Positions 1-6,816 of a stretch of DNA of 8,639 nt are shown here, piece by piece; position 1 is the first letter of the stretch, and every line of letters starts with the position of its first letter. A program made the translations under genes and the position numbers. This DNA is from Candidatus Aminicenantota bacterium (GTDB lineage: Bacteria; Acidobacteriota; Aminicenantia; Aminicenantales; Aminicenantaceae). Below the pieces are notes generated by a model. That model searched no databases, had not been told where the DNA came from, and worked only from the letters and a program-made list of their open reading frames with translations. The stretch is from NCBI GenBank assembly GCA_030614645.1, contig JAUWTR010000041.1, positions 1 to 8,639 on the forward strand, given 5' to 3'.

Positions 1-665
1 AGCTTGACAAGGGTTGTCATAAATGTTTTTTTGGCGCGGTATTCAGGGGAGCTAAGCTTTTCTCCTGCATCCCCGACTTTCCATTTTCTCCTGGCATCCA
101 GGTTATTGTCTACTTCAAACCGCCAGGTCCGCCCTTCGATCCATTCGCTTATCTCGCCGCAACTGCCCAAAACAGGATCTACAAAAGTAGCCAGGATATT
201 GACTACTGCTTCTTCTGAACCGAACCGTATTTTTGCTCCTCTGCGGATAAGCCTCTGCCAAAGGGCTCCGGCCCGGGCTGCATCCGGATTTACTTGGGCA
301 GAAAAAGGCCCCTGAAAACCGAGGCTATAGATGAAGTTACGAAAAATTCTTGCAAACCCTGAAGGAGGGATCAGGATCTTCATTGCATAAAACTTGCCAG
401 GTTCAAGCCCCGGTATCTGTCCTTTAGGAGACATGATGTCAAGAATTTTTACCCGGTAGACCTGACCGGCAAAACCGCCGCCTACAAATTTATCAATTTC
501 CAATTTAACCCGCCCTTCTCCTGCAGGGGCTAAACCTTTTAAGTCATAGTTAAGTATTTGTCCCGGCTCGTATCGCTTCACCCGCAGAGGACGAAGGGTT
601 TTTTGGGAGCGGTAAATGGTTTCGAGCTTTTGGACTATGTGAGGGGAATATTCAACATTTTTCAT
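1..665 (-). CDS. Protein-kinase-like protein of unrecognised family (3' end cut by window)
   Basis: An open frame of 221 complete codons starts at ATG 665 and has no stop before the window edge, so the C-terminus is missing. Its ATG overlaps the TGA of the upstream guanylyltransferase gene (ATGA, 4 nt), which supports this start and translational coupling; the ribosome site is weak (AAAGATC). Residues 60-72 read FVGGGFAGQVYRV, a glycine-rich nucleotide loop. Residues 92-98 read FYAMKIL, placing Lys96 like the VAIK lysine of kinases. Residues 170-181 (GEISEWIEGRTW) resemble the hinge of ABC1/UbiB-like or sugar-kinase-like folds. The spacing between loop and lysine is longer than usual because of a Gly/Pro-rich insert (79-91). 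The HRD and DFG regions would lie beyond the edge. No signal peptide or clear membrane segment is visible. A kinase-fold enzyme acting on a lipid, sugar or protein is inferred; the substrate is unknown. A pseudokinase is equally possible from this fragment. Confidence 0.6.
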   Translation of the reverse strand, partial: MKNVEYSPHIVQKLETIYRSQKTLRPLRVKRYEPGQILNYDLKGLAPAGEGRVKLEIDKFVGGGFAGQVYRVKILDIMSPKGQIPGLEPGKFYAMKILIPPSGFARIFRNFIYSLGFQGPFSAQVNPDAARAGALWQRLIRRGAKIRFGSEEAVVNILATFVDPVLGSCGEISEWIEGRTWRFEVDNNLDARRKWKVGDAGEKLSSPEYRAKKTFMTTLVK

Positions 666-1738
666 AAATGATCTTTTTTATCCATCTTTTTTAGTTTTTC
701 GACAATAGTTTTGACTTTTTGATCTTGATCTTTCCGGCAGATAAGCAGGGCATCTTTTGTGTCTACAACTATTAGATCTTTCACTCCCACAAGTGCTGTT
801 AATTTGCCCGGATTATACAGGATGCAGTTTTCAGCCTCCAGGAGGATATTTTCTCCTCTACTGACATTATTGTTTTCATCTTGTTTCCAGATATCAGCTA
901 GGGCTGACCAGGCCCCTACATCGGACCATCCGAAATTTCCTGTACACATGGCAACTCCTTCAGCTTTTTCCATAAGGGCATAATCAATGGAAGTGGCCGG
1001 TATTTTCTCGAAGATGTCAGCAAGTTGTGTCTGGTCGTCATTACGGAGCGCTTCCAGCATCTGGGTCCAGAAGGGAAATATTTCAGGGGCGTATTTTTCA
1101 AGCTTCTCTGCAAAAACATCAGCCCGCCATAGAAACATCCCCGAATTCCAGAAATAATTCCCGGCTTTTACGAAGGATTTTGCTTTGTTATAGTCAGGCT
1201 TTTCTTTAAACTCCTGGACCGGATAGAAATCTTCTCCCTGTACTCGGGAAGGGTTTTTGTTAGAAAAGCAAATATAACCGAATCCTGTCGAAGGAAAACT
1301 GGGGGGGATTCCAAAAGTTATGATATGTTTCAGCTTCCGGGCGGCTTCTGCAGCTGATGTAATCTTTTCCAGGAAAAATTTTTCATCTTGAATAAGATGA
1401 TCTGCGGGAAGAGCTGCCACAACAGCTGCCGGATTTTTTAAATAAATCACTGCTGTAGCCAGGATCAATGACGGGGCTGTATTTCTGCCTTGCGGTTCTA
1501 TCAAAAAATTTTCTGCAGGAATATCCGGCAGGAGGCTTTTGATGACCTGCGTGTGCTTTTCCCCGGCAATAGTGTAGATATTAGTCTTCGGTATTTTTGG
1601 CAGGAGGCGGTTGACTGTTTCTTCGATCATACTTTTTTCACTGATGATGGGAAGGAATTGTTTGGGTTTTTGCTTACGGCTTAACGGCCAGAAACGCGTA
1701 CCGCTGCCACCTGCCATTACTATCGCATAAATATCCAT
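662..1738 (-). CDS. manC: Mannose-1-phosphate guanylyltransferase (GDP-mannose synthesis)
   Basis: This cytoplasmic enzyme joins mannose 1-phosphate and GTP to give GDP-mannose and pyrophosphate. At 358 aa it is the single-domain form, without the C-terminal cupin isomerase domain of the long (about 480 aa) ManC/AlgA enzymes. Visible family motifs are the nucleotide loop MAGGSGTRFWPLSR (8-21) with the following KPKQFL (24-29), LIEPQGRNTAPS (79-90), LPADH (110-114), the FKEKP motif of sugar binding (177-181), NYFWNSGMFLW (194-204) and GWSDVGAW (270-277). The short C-terminal part (300-358) matches the usual beta-helix tail region. The ATG at 1738 lies one base after the mutase stop and has an AAAGGA ribosome site, so the two genes are very probably co-translated. 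It overlaps the downstream kinase-like gene by 4 nt. The family call is strong. Which GDP-mannose-using glycan it feeds (core, O-antigen or another polysaccharide) cannot be read from this window. Confidence 0.95.
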   Translation of the reverse strand: MDIYAIVMAGGSGTRFWPLSRKQKPKQFLPIISEKSMIEETVNRLLPKIPKTNIYTIAGEKHTQVIKSLLPDIPAENFLIEPQGRNTAPSLILATAVIYLKNPAAVVAALPADHLIQDEKFFLEKITSAAEAARKLKHIITFGIPPSFPSTGFGYICFSNKNPSRVQGEDFYPVQEFKEKPDYNKAKSFVKAGNYFWNSGMFLWRADVFAEKLEKYAPEIFPFWTQMLEALRNDDQTQLADIFEKIPATSIDYALMEKAEGVAMCTGNFGWSDVGAWSALADIWKQDENNNVSRGENILLEAENCILYNPGKLTALVGVKDLIVVDTKDALLICRKDQDQKVKTIVEKLKKMDKKDHL

Positions 1739-1739
1739 G

Positions 1740-3113
1740 TCAGTTTTCCTTTTCTATCTTGCGGATGGCGTCTTCAATGGCGCCCTCGACCTCTTTACGC
1801 ATTGAATCGAGTTCTTCCTGGCTTTTGGCCTCAAAACGCAGGACCAAGGAGCCCTGAGTGTTTGAGGCGCGTACCAGGGCCCATCCTGAAGGATATATCG
1901 CCCGAACGCCATCGATATCAATTACTGGGTATTTCTGAGATAGTGTATTCTTGACTTCTTCAACGATCTTAAATTTGACTTCATCGGAAGAGTATAATCG
2001 GATTTCAGGGGTGACATAGGTCTCGGGCAGGTCAGAGAGCATCAGGGATAGTTTTTTATCTGAGCGGGAAAGGATCTCCAGGACCCGGGCCGATGAATAA
2101 ATGGCATCATCAAATCCGAAAAACCTGTCCGCAAAAAAGATATGTCCGCTCATTTCTCCGGCCAGCAGAGCTTGTTCTTCTTGAATTTTTTTCTTGATCA
2201 GGGAATGACCGGTTTTCCACATAATCGGCCGCCCTCCCAGCTTTTCTATCTCATCATAAAGCAGCTGGGATGCTTTGACTTCTGAGATTACTACCGCCCC
2301 TGGATTTGCTGGGATGATATCCCGGGACAGAAGGATCATCAGTTTGTCCCCCCATATGATATTGCCGGCATCATCAATGACTCCGATACGGTCACTATCT
2401 CCGTCATAAGCAAATCCCAGGTCCGCTCCCGTTTCTTCAACTTTATTAATGAGGTCTTCAAGAGCCTCAGGCAGGGTGGGGTCAGGATGATGGTTGGGAA
2501 AATTGCCGTCCATCTCGCAATACAGCTCGACAACTTCACAGCCCAGCTCTTTAAAGATCGGCACGGCTACTACTCCGCCGGTTCCGTTTCCAGCATCTAC
2601 TACAACTTTGAGTTTTTTCTTAAGCTTGATATTATTTACCACGTAATCATGGTATTCAGGATTGATGTTTAGGGTCGTGACTTTCCCTTCTTTATCTGAA
2701 ATGAATTTTTGCTTTTTGATCAGCTGGAATATTTCCTGAATATCATCACCGTAAAGGGTTTGCTTTCCGGCCATCATCTTGAATCCATTGAATTCCGGGG
2801 GATTATGGGAGCCGGTTATCATAACCCCAGATTCTAAATTATTGTGATAGATGCTGAAATACAGCAGGGGAGTTGGGATCGTTCCCAGATCGACGACATC
2901 ACATCCCGTGGATATAAGACCGCGGATAAGACTTTTGGCAAAGGCCGGAGAGCTGATGCGGCAATCTCTCCCTACTGCAACCTGCTGACACTGCCTGCCG
3001 CGCAAGTATGTTCCTATTCCTTTTCCCAGCACTTCAACTTTTTCTTCAGTCAAGTCCTTACCAACAACCCCTCTTATGTCATACTGTCTGAATATTTCCG
3101 CATTAAGTCCCAT
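1740..3113 (-). CDS. manB: Phosphomannomutase/phosphoglucomutase
   Basis: An alpha-D-phosphohexomutase of the AlgC/ManB type, which interconverts mannose 6-phosphate and mannose 1-phosphate and often the glucose pair too. The 457 aa match the family length of about 450-460. The four landmarks are in order: the catalytic phosphoserine loop TGSHNPPEFNGF with Ser102, the metal loop DGDSDR (237-242), the sugar-specificity loop GEMSGH (319-324), and the phosphate-binding loop RASNTQGSLVLRFE (415-428). The TGSHNP loop and GEMSGH favour PMM/PGM over GlmM. The ATG at 3113 has a strong AAGGAGGG ribosome site. The gene lies 32 bp after kdsC and one base before manC. With ManC it supplies GDP-mannose. 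Use of the symbol manB rather than algC or pgm is a choice based on the manC neighbour. Confidence 0.94.
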   Translation of the reverse strand: MGLNAEIFRQYDIRGVVGKDLTEEKVEVLGKGIGTYLRGRQCQQVAVGRDCRISSPAFAKSLIRGLISTGCDVVDLGTIPTPLLYFSIYHNNLESGVMITGSHNPPEFNGFKMMAGKQTLYGDDIQEIFQLIKKQKFISDKEGKVTTLNINPEYHDYVVNNIKLKKKLKVVVDAGNGTGGVVAVPIFKELGCEVVELYCEMDGNFPNHHPDPTLPEALEDLINKVEETGADLGFAYDGDSDRIGVIDDAGNIIWGDKLMILLSRDIIPANPGAVVISEVKASQLLYDEIEKLGGRPIMWKTGHSLIKKKIQEEQALLAGEMSGHIFFADRFFGFDDAIYSSARVLEILSRSDKKLSLMLSDLPETYVTPEIRLYSSDEVKFKIVEEVKNTLSQKYPVIDIDGVRAIYPSGWALVRASNTQGSLVLRFEAKSQEELDSMRKEVEGAIEDAIRKIEKEN

Positions 3114-3145
3114 ATTTACCCTCCTTCAATATCGTATTGTATAAG

Positions 3146-3688
3146 TCAGAATAAGTCTTTGTTTTTCAACTGGTTAAGGTTTTTCTCTATTAGCGGCCAT
3201 TTGTTTTGGGAATCAAAGATAAATTCAATAAATTCGCGGACAGCACCTTTCCCTCCAGGGGTTTGGCAGATCAAGTGGCTGTGTTTCTTGATCTCCGCAT
3301 GAGCATCAGCTACAGCTCCAGAAAACCCCGCCAGCTTTATGACTGGTAAGTCCCCTAAGTCGTCTCCAATATATGCGGTCTCCTCAGCTTGAAGAGAGTG
3401 TTTGTCAAGGATCTCAAAAAAGACTTTCTTTTTTTGGATAATCCCCTGGTAAAGCTCTGTGATCTTGAGTTTTTCAGCCCGGATTTTTAGGCCTTCTGAG
3501 GTTTTGCCAGTAATGATCCCGGTTTTGAATCCGGCTAAACGTGCCATTAGAATGCCCATGCCGTCTCTTACGTGATATGATTTTATTTCCCGGCCGTCCG
3601 GAAGAACAAAAAGCAAGCCGTCAGTCAGAGTTCCGTCCACATCCATAAGTATCATCTTAATTCTTTGGGCGCGTTCTTTGTTATTCAT
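3146..3688 (-). CDS. kdsC: 3-deoxy-D-manno-octulosonate 8-phosphate phosphatase
   Basis: A HAD-superfamily phosphatase without a cap domain that removes phosphate from Kdo 8-phosphate to give free Kdo, normally as a tetramer in the cytoplasm. Its 180 aa are typical. Motif I is MDVDGTLTDG (15-24), with nucleophile Asp16 and acid/base Asp18. Motif II is IITGKTS (58-64; Thr60). The motif III lysine is one of KKK 86-88 or Lys75. Motif IV is GDDLGD (108-113). The C-terminal TPGGKGAVREF (143-153) is the family tail that closes over the neighbouring subunit's active site. The ATG at 3688 is 17 bp after the kdsD stop, and I see no good Shine-Dalgarno sequence there. The N-terminus MNNKERAQRIKMILMDVDG fits family length, so I keep this start. 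A further 25 or so residues after the tail are lysine-rich. Its position next to kdsD and kdsA supports the specific assignment over a generic HAD enzyme. Confidence 0.95.
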   Translation of the reverse strand: MNNKERAQRIKMILMDVDGTLTDGLLFVLPDGREIKSYHVRDGMGILMARLAGFKTGIITGKTSEGLKIRAEKLKITELYQGIIQKKKVFFEILDKHSLQAEETAYIGDDLGDLPVIKLAGFSGAVADAHAEIKKHSHLICQTPGGKGAVREFIEFIFDSQNKWPLIEKNLNQLKNKDLF

Positions 3689-3705
3689 TGTTTAGGTTAT
3701 TAAAG

Positions 3706-4677
3706 TTAGATCATTTCTGTTCGCCATAGGTCATGCAGATGGATTATCCCCAATACTTCATCGTCTTTATCTGTTACAATAAGAGAAGTTATTTTGCTTT
3801 TTTCCATAATATTTAAACCTTTTGTAGCTAACTCATCTTTGTCTATAGATTGAGGATTGGGAGTCATACAATTTTCAGCAGTTTTTTTTGTCAAAGTTTC
3901 CCCATATTTTTGCAGCAAGCGCCTTACATCTCCATCAGTAATAATCCCAATAAGCTTGTTTTTGTCATCGACAATACAGGTCATCCCCAGATGCTTGGAA
4001 GACATCTCTTCCAGCACTTCCAGCATAGGAGCATCCCGGGAAACCGAAGGGATCTGGCTGCCTTTATGCATCAAACCTTCTATTCTGGTCAGTTTCTTGC
4101 CCAGCTGGCCTTTTGGGTGAAAGAAGGCAAAGTCCGTTTTGCTGAAGCCCTTTTGTGTCATAAGAGCAATAGCAAGTGCATCTCCAAAAGCAAGGAAAGC
4201 GGTTGAACTGGACGTAGGTATCATTCCGCTCGGGTCTGCCTCTCTCTCTACTTTTACTTCCAGAGTGATGTCACTGTACTTAGCCAACTTCGATTTTTTA
4301 TTTCCAGTAATACCAATGAGTTTTATCCCGATTCTTTTGACAAAATCCAATATATCAACAATCTCGCGGGTGTCACCGCTATAGGAGAGGGCCAGCATGA
4401 TATCTTTTTTCATGATCATTCCGAGGTCTCCATGCCCAGCTTCGACCGGGTGGACGAATATGGCAGGCGATCCGCAGCTTGAGAGAGTGGCAGCGATCTT
4501 TCGGGCTACTAAGCCGGATTTCCCTATCCCAGTAACTATAACCCGGGATTCCGCCTGGGATAAGAGTTCGACAGCACGGCTGAAGTTTTCGTCTATTTGT
4601 TCCACCAGTGCCTGGACTGCATGGGATTCGATTTTCAGCACATCTCTTGCGATTTGAATTATCTCGTCTTTTTTCAT
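3706..4677 (-). CDS. kdsD: D-arabinose-5-phosphate isomerase (SIS + two CBS domains)
   Basis: Converts ribulose 5-phosphate to arabinose 5-phosphate, the first committed step of Kdo synthesis. At 323 aa it has the KdsD/KpsF/GutQ layout: a SIS sugar-isomerase domain at about 30-175 and paired CBS domains at about 200-260 and 265-323. Visible motifs are TGIGKSG (49-55), FVHPVEAGHGDLG (74-86), SYSGDTREI (98-106), PTSSSTA (154-160) and FFHPKGQLGKKL (185-196). Lys53, Glu105, Glu146 and His187 sit at a constant offset of 6 from the residues reported as catalytic in E. coli KdsD (59, 111, 152, 193), which supports an active enzyme. The CBS pair probably senses a small ligand. The ATG at 4677 has an AAGGTG site about 9 nt upstream. 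The gene follows a 140-bp gap after kdsA and may have its own promoter. The neighbours make KdsD more likely than the paralogue GutQ. Confidence 0.95.
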   Translation of the reverse strand: MKKDEIIQIARDVLKIESHAVQALVEQIDENFSRAVELLSQAESRVIVTGIGKSGLVARKIAATLSSCGSPAIFVHPVEAGHGDLGMIMKKDIMLALSYSGDTREIVDILDFVKRIGIKLIGITGNKKSKLAKYSDITLEVKVEREADPSGMIPTSSSTAFLAFGDALAIALMTQKGFSKTDFAFFHPKGQLGKKLTRIEGLMHKGSQIPSVSRDAPMLEVLEEMSSKHLGMTCIVDDKNKLIGIITDGDVRRLLQKYGETLTKKTAENCMTPNPQSIDKDELATKGLNIMEKSKITSLIVTDKDDEVLGIIHLHDLWRTEMI

Positions 4678-4817
4678 GATTAAAAAATCACCTTTTTTAT
4701 TGTGAATTATACAGGTAAACTAATTTTAGTATAACGACTTTCCTTCCAACTGTCGACTGCAAACTGAATAACCTTTGATTATTAATTAATCCAGGCTGCA
4801 ATACCTCAATTTATTGT
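4678..4817 (-). other. Intergenic gap between kdsA and kdsD
   Basis: This 140-bp AT-rich spacer is the largest gap inside the gene string; the others are 0-32 bp. I see no GC-rich stem followed by a T run, so no intrinsic terminator for kdsA. It contains a TATAAT box reading toward kdsD, a short inverted repeat ACTAATTTTAGT at 4719-4730 just upstream of that box, and a TTAATTAAT palindromic stretch. Its size and the promoter-like box suggest the string may be split into two transcription units here. Confidence 0.6.
4706..4734 (-). promoter_or_regulatory. Possible internal promoter for kdsD-kdsC-manB-manC
   Basis: On the minus strand there is an exact TATAAT at 4706-4711, about 30 bp before the kdsD ATG. 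At 17-bp spacing the matching -35 hexamer is TTATAC (4729-4734), which is poor, and no TGn extension is present. The ACTAAAATTAGT inverted repeat lies in the -10/-35 spacer and could be an operator. The -10 box is seen directly; promoter function is inferred. Confidence 0.35.
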
Positions 4818-5648
4818 TTATATTACTGCCTTCTTTAACTTCAGGAGCCGCGTCAGCATTCCTTGTAAATCCCTTATATTAAACGAGTTAGGTCCGTCCG
4901 AAAGGGCTTTGTCCGGGCTGTTGTGGGTTTCAATAAAGAGACCGTCCGCCCCCACACTTATTCCGGCCTTGGCAATGTAGGTTATAAAATGGGCCTCGCC
5001 TCCGGATGAAATTCCTTTTGCCCCCGGTTTTTGAACACTGTGGGAAGCATCAATGACAACCGGAAACCCCCATTCTCTCATGATCGGGATAGAACGAACA
5101 TCAAAAACCAGGTTGTTATAGCCGAAAGAGGTTCCTCTTTCCGTAAGTAAAATATCCTCATTCCCCTGGCTGAGGATTTTATCTACTGCATTTTTCATCT
5201 CTTCAGGTGATAAAAACTGCCCCTTTTTAATATTCACAGGCTTTTTACTTAGCGCAGCTTCCAACAGCAAGTCCGTTTGCCGGCATAGGAAAGCCGGAAT
5301 CTGGATAATATCCAATACTTCTGCGGCCTTTTGAACCTGACTGGGTTCATGCACATCTGATATTACCGGCACATCCAGCTCTTCTTTTATCCGCTCCAAA
5401 ATGCGCAGTCCTTCCTTTAGTCCGGGTCCACGATATGATTTTAAGGAGGAGCGGTTGGCCTTGTCAAAAGAGGCTTTAAATATAAAAGGTATTTGAAGCT
5501 CTGCGCAGATGATTTTTATTTTTTTAGCCAGCTCAAAGGCATGGTCTTCATTTTCTATAACACAAGGGCCGCTTATCAGAAAAAAAGTGTTGCAGCCGCC
5601 GATCATAACGTTTTTGCCGACTTTAATCTCTTTGGCTAAGGTGCTCAT
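4818..5648 (-). CDS. kdsA: 3-deoxy-8-phosphooctulonate synthase, metal-dependent type
   Basis: Condenses phosphoenolpyruvate with arabinose 5-phosphate to form Kdo 8-phosphate on a TIM-barrel fold. I chose ATG 5648 (276 aa) because GGAG lies 6 nt before it. The frame also opens at TTG 5663 and TTG 5660, but those lack such a site and would place the ribosome site inside the gene. Motifs are ISGPCVIENED (25-35), FKASFDKANRSS (57-68), SYRGPGL (71-77), DVHEPSQ (98-104), QIPAFLCRQTDLL (116-128), GTSFGYNNLVFDVRS (172-186), DASHSVQKPG (200-209) and FIETHNSPDKALSDG (238-252). Cys29, His203, Glu240 and Asp251 line up with the metal ligands of the Aquifex enzyme, whereas E. coli has Asn in place of the Cys. 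It lies 32 bp after kdsB and is followed by the 140-bp gap. The call is secure; only the start is slightly uncertain. Confidence 0.96.
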   Translation of the reverse strand: MSTLAKEIKVGKNVMIGGCNTFFLISGPCVIENEDHAFELAKKIKIICAELQIPFIFKASFDKANRSSLKSYRGPGLKEGLRILERIKEELDVPVISDVHEPSQVQKAAEVLDIIQIPAFLCRQTDLLLEAALSKKPVNIKKGQFLSPEEMKNAVDKILSQGNEDILLTERGTSFGYNNLVFDVRSIPIMREWGFPVVIDASHSVQKPGAKGISSGGEAHFITYIAKAGISVGADGLFIETHNSPDKALSDGPNSFNIRDLQGMLTRLLKLKKAVI

Positions 5649-5654
5649 AGCTTG

Positions 5655-5660
5655 CTCCAA
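5655..5660 (-). promoter_or_regulatory. Ribosome binding site deciding the kdsA start
   Basis: TTGGAG on the minus strand, with GGAG 6 nt before ATG 5648. It overlaps the two in-frame TTG codons (5660 and 5663) that could otherwise be taken as starts, and therefore favours the ATG. Confidence 0.6.
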
Positions 5661-5680
5661 CAAAAGATTAAAAAATAAAT

Positions 5681-6403
5681 CTAGTCAGTGCCTTCTTTTA
5701 TTTTCTTTTCCACTTTGATTATATCCTCTGGAGTATCAACACTCAAGGTAGAATGTGAAGTTTCAATTGCTTTAATCCGGAATCCGTTTTCTAGCGCTCT
5801 AAGTTGTTCAAGATCCTCCGTCTTTTCAAGCCGGGAAGCGGGAAGCCGGCTGAACCGGAGGAGAAAAGTTTTTTGGTAGCCATAGATACCTATATGCTGC
5901 CAGAAATAATCCGAGGCTTGAAAAGGAACCGGACTGCGGGAAAAATATAGGGCAAACCCCTGCTCATCGATCACTACTTTGACAATATTTTTATCATTGT
6001 GAAGATAGAGATCCTTTGTTTTCAAAACCAGGGTAGCCATGGGCAGGGAATCATCCTGTAAGGCTTCCACCAGAGAATCGATCATTTCAGCTTTTATAAG
6101 GGGTTCATCCCCTTGAATATTTATTATTATTTGGGAATCGATATCGCGCGCGACTTCTGCAGCCCTTTCCGTACCAGAAACAATGGAAGTAGACGTTTTT
6201 ATCGCTTCTGCTCCAAAGGCCTTAGAAGCTGTAAGTATTCTTTCATCATCGGTTGCTATTATGACACGGGAAAGGTTACGGGCGCTGCATGCTCGCTCAT
6301 ATACCCACTGGAGCATTGGCTTTCCCAGAATCGCAGCCAGCGGTTTCCCCGGAAATCTTTTTGAACCATAGCGGGCCGGGATAATACCTACAGCATGTTT
6401 CAA
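5681..6403 (-). CDS. kdsB: CMP-Kdo synthetase (3-deoxy-manno-octulosonate cytidylyltransferase)
   Basis: Activates Kdo with CTP to give CMP-Kdo, the donor for Kdo transfer to lipid A. The start is TTG 6403: the signature nucleotide loop PARYGSKRFPGKPL begins at residue 9, so the first internal ATG (Met30) would delete it. GAGGA lies 6 nt upstream of the TTG. The TTG overlaps the bactofilin stop as TTGA (4 nt). The 240 aa are close to the family's usual 245-255. Further motifs are IIATDDERI (48-56), SGTERAAEVA (76-85), NIQGDEPLI (95-103), ALYFSRSPVPF (151-161), HIGIYGY (170-176), LEKTEDLEQLRALENG (192-207) and SVDTPEDI (221-228). All are standard for KdsB. No sign of truncation. The kdsA gene follows after 32 bp. 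Confidence 0.96.
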   Translation of the reverse strand: MKHAVGIIPARYGSKRFPGKPLAAILGKPMLQWVYERACSARNLSRVIIATDDERILTASKAFGAEAIKTSTSIVSGTERAAEVARDIDSQIIINIQGDEPLIKAEMIDSLVEALQDDSLPMATLVLKTKDLYLHNDKNIVKVVIDEQGFALYFSRSPVPFQASDYFWQHIGIYGYQKTFLLRFSRLPASRLEKTEDLEQLRALENGFRIKAIETSHSTLSVDTPEDIIKVEKKIKEGTD

Positions 6404-6816
6404 ATCTCGTCCTCAGGTTTTTCATCCTCTTTTTCTAATGGTTTGCTTTCCTTTATAGGATTTGGGGGGTTATCGATTGTCTGACAATTTGCCTCGAGAT
6501 AAGCACCTTCTTCGATAGAAAGTTTGGGGGAAATAATATTGCCGAAAACACGACCGCTTGAATGGATCTCCACTTTTTCCTTGGCGTGAATATTTCCTTT
6601 TGTTTCGCCACTGATAATAACATTTCCGACTTTAATATCAGCTTCAACTTTACCGTTTTTACCAACAATCAGTATGGATTCAGAATTTATTTTACCCTGA
6701 AAATAGCCGTCGATTCTGAAAGACCCTTTAAATTCCAATTCACCATTAATTTTGGTGTTTTTATCAAAGAATCCCGTGATATTTGTTTCATCGATTTCTC
6801 TTTTCTTTTCTTTCAT
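6400..6816 (-). CDS. Bactofilin (polymer-forming cytoskeletal protein)
   Basis: A 138-aa protein of the bactofilin (DUF583) family, which forms non-polar filaments from a right-handed beta-helix and usually scaffolds envelope or polar machinery. Residues about 15-112 show the repeating short beta-strand pattern with turn glycines and alternating hydrophobics, for example INGELEFKGSFRIDGYFQGKI (split around 23-43), then ILIVGKNGKVEADIKVGN (48-65) and VIISGETKGNIHAKEKVEI (66-84). The N-terminal tail (1-14) is charged; the C-terminal tail (113-138) is proline-, lysine- and glutamate-rich, as is typical of the disordered flanks. The ATG overlaps the parB stop by one base (TAATG) behind a strong AAAGGAG site at 7-nt spacing. 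No membrane segment is visible. The coupling to parAB suggests a link with chromosome positioning, as for BacNOP and ParABS in Myxococcus, but the kds genes downstream allow an envelope role instead. A specific symbol is not justified. Confidence 0.93.
   Translation of the reverse strand: MKEKKREIDETNITGFFDKNTKINGELEFKGSFRIDGYFQGKINSESILIVGKNGKVEADIKVGNVIISGETKGNIHAKEKVEIHSSGRVFGNIISPKLSIEEGAYLEANCQTIDNPPNPIKESKPLEKEDEKPEDEI

Noticed and set aside
4..315. 103-codon plus-strand open frame at the left edge
   Set aside because: It lies opposite the kinase-like gene, whose frame is continuous, has recognisable motifs and is coupled to manC. The plus-strand product has low-complexity Ser/Arg content and no recognisable family.
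3114..3145. Possible promoter before manB (TACAAT)
   Set aside because: No -35 hexamer at acceptable spacing, and the 32-bp gap is adequately explained by the strong ribosome site for manB.
2844..3302. 152-codon plus-strand open frame
   Set aside because: It spans the 5' end of manB and the 3' end of kdsC, both of which are clearly coding on the other strand. The product resembles no family and is an antisense shadow.
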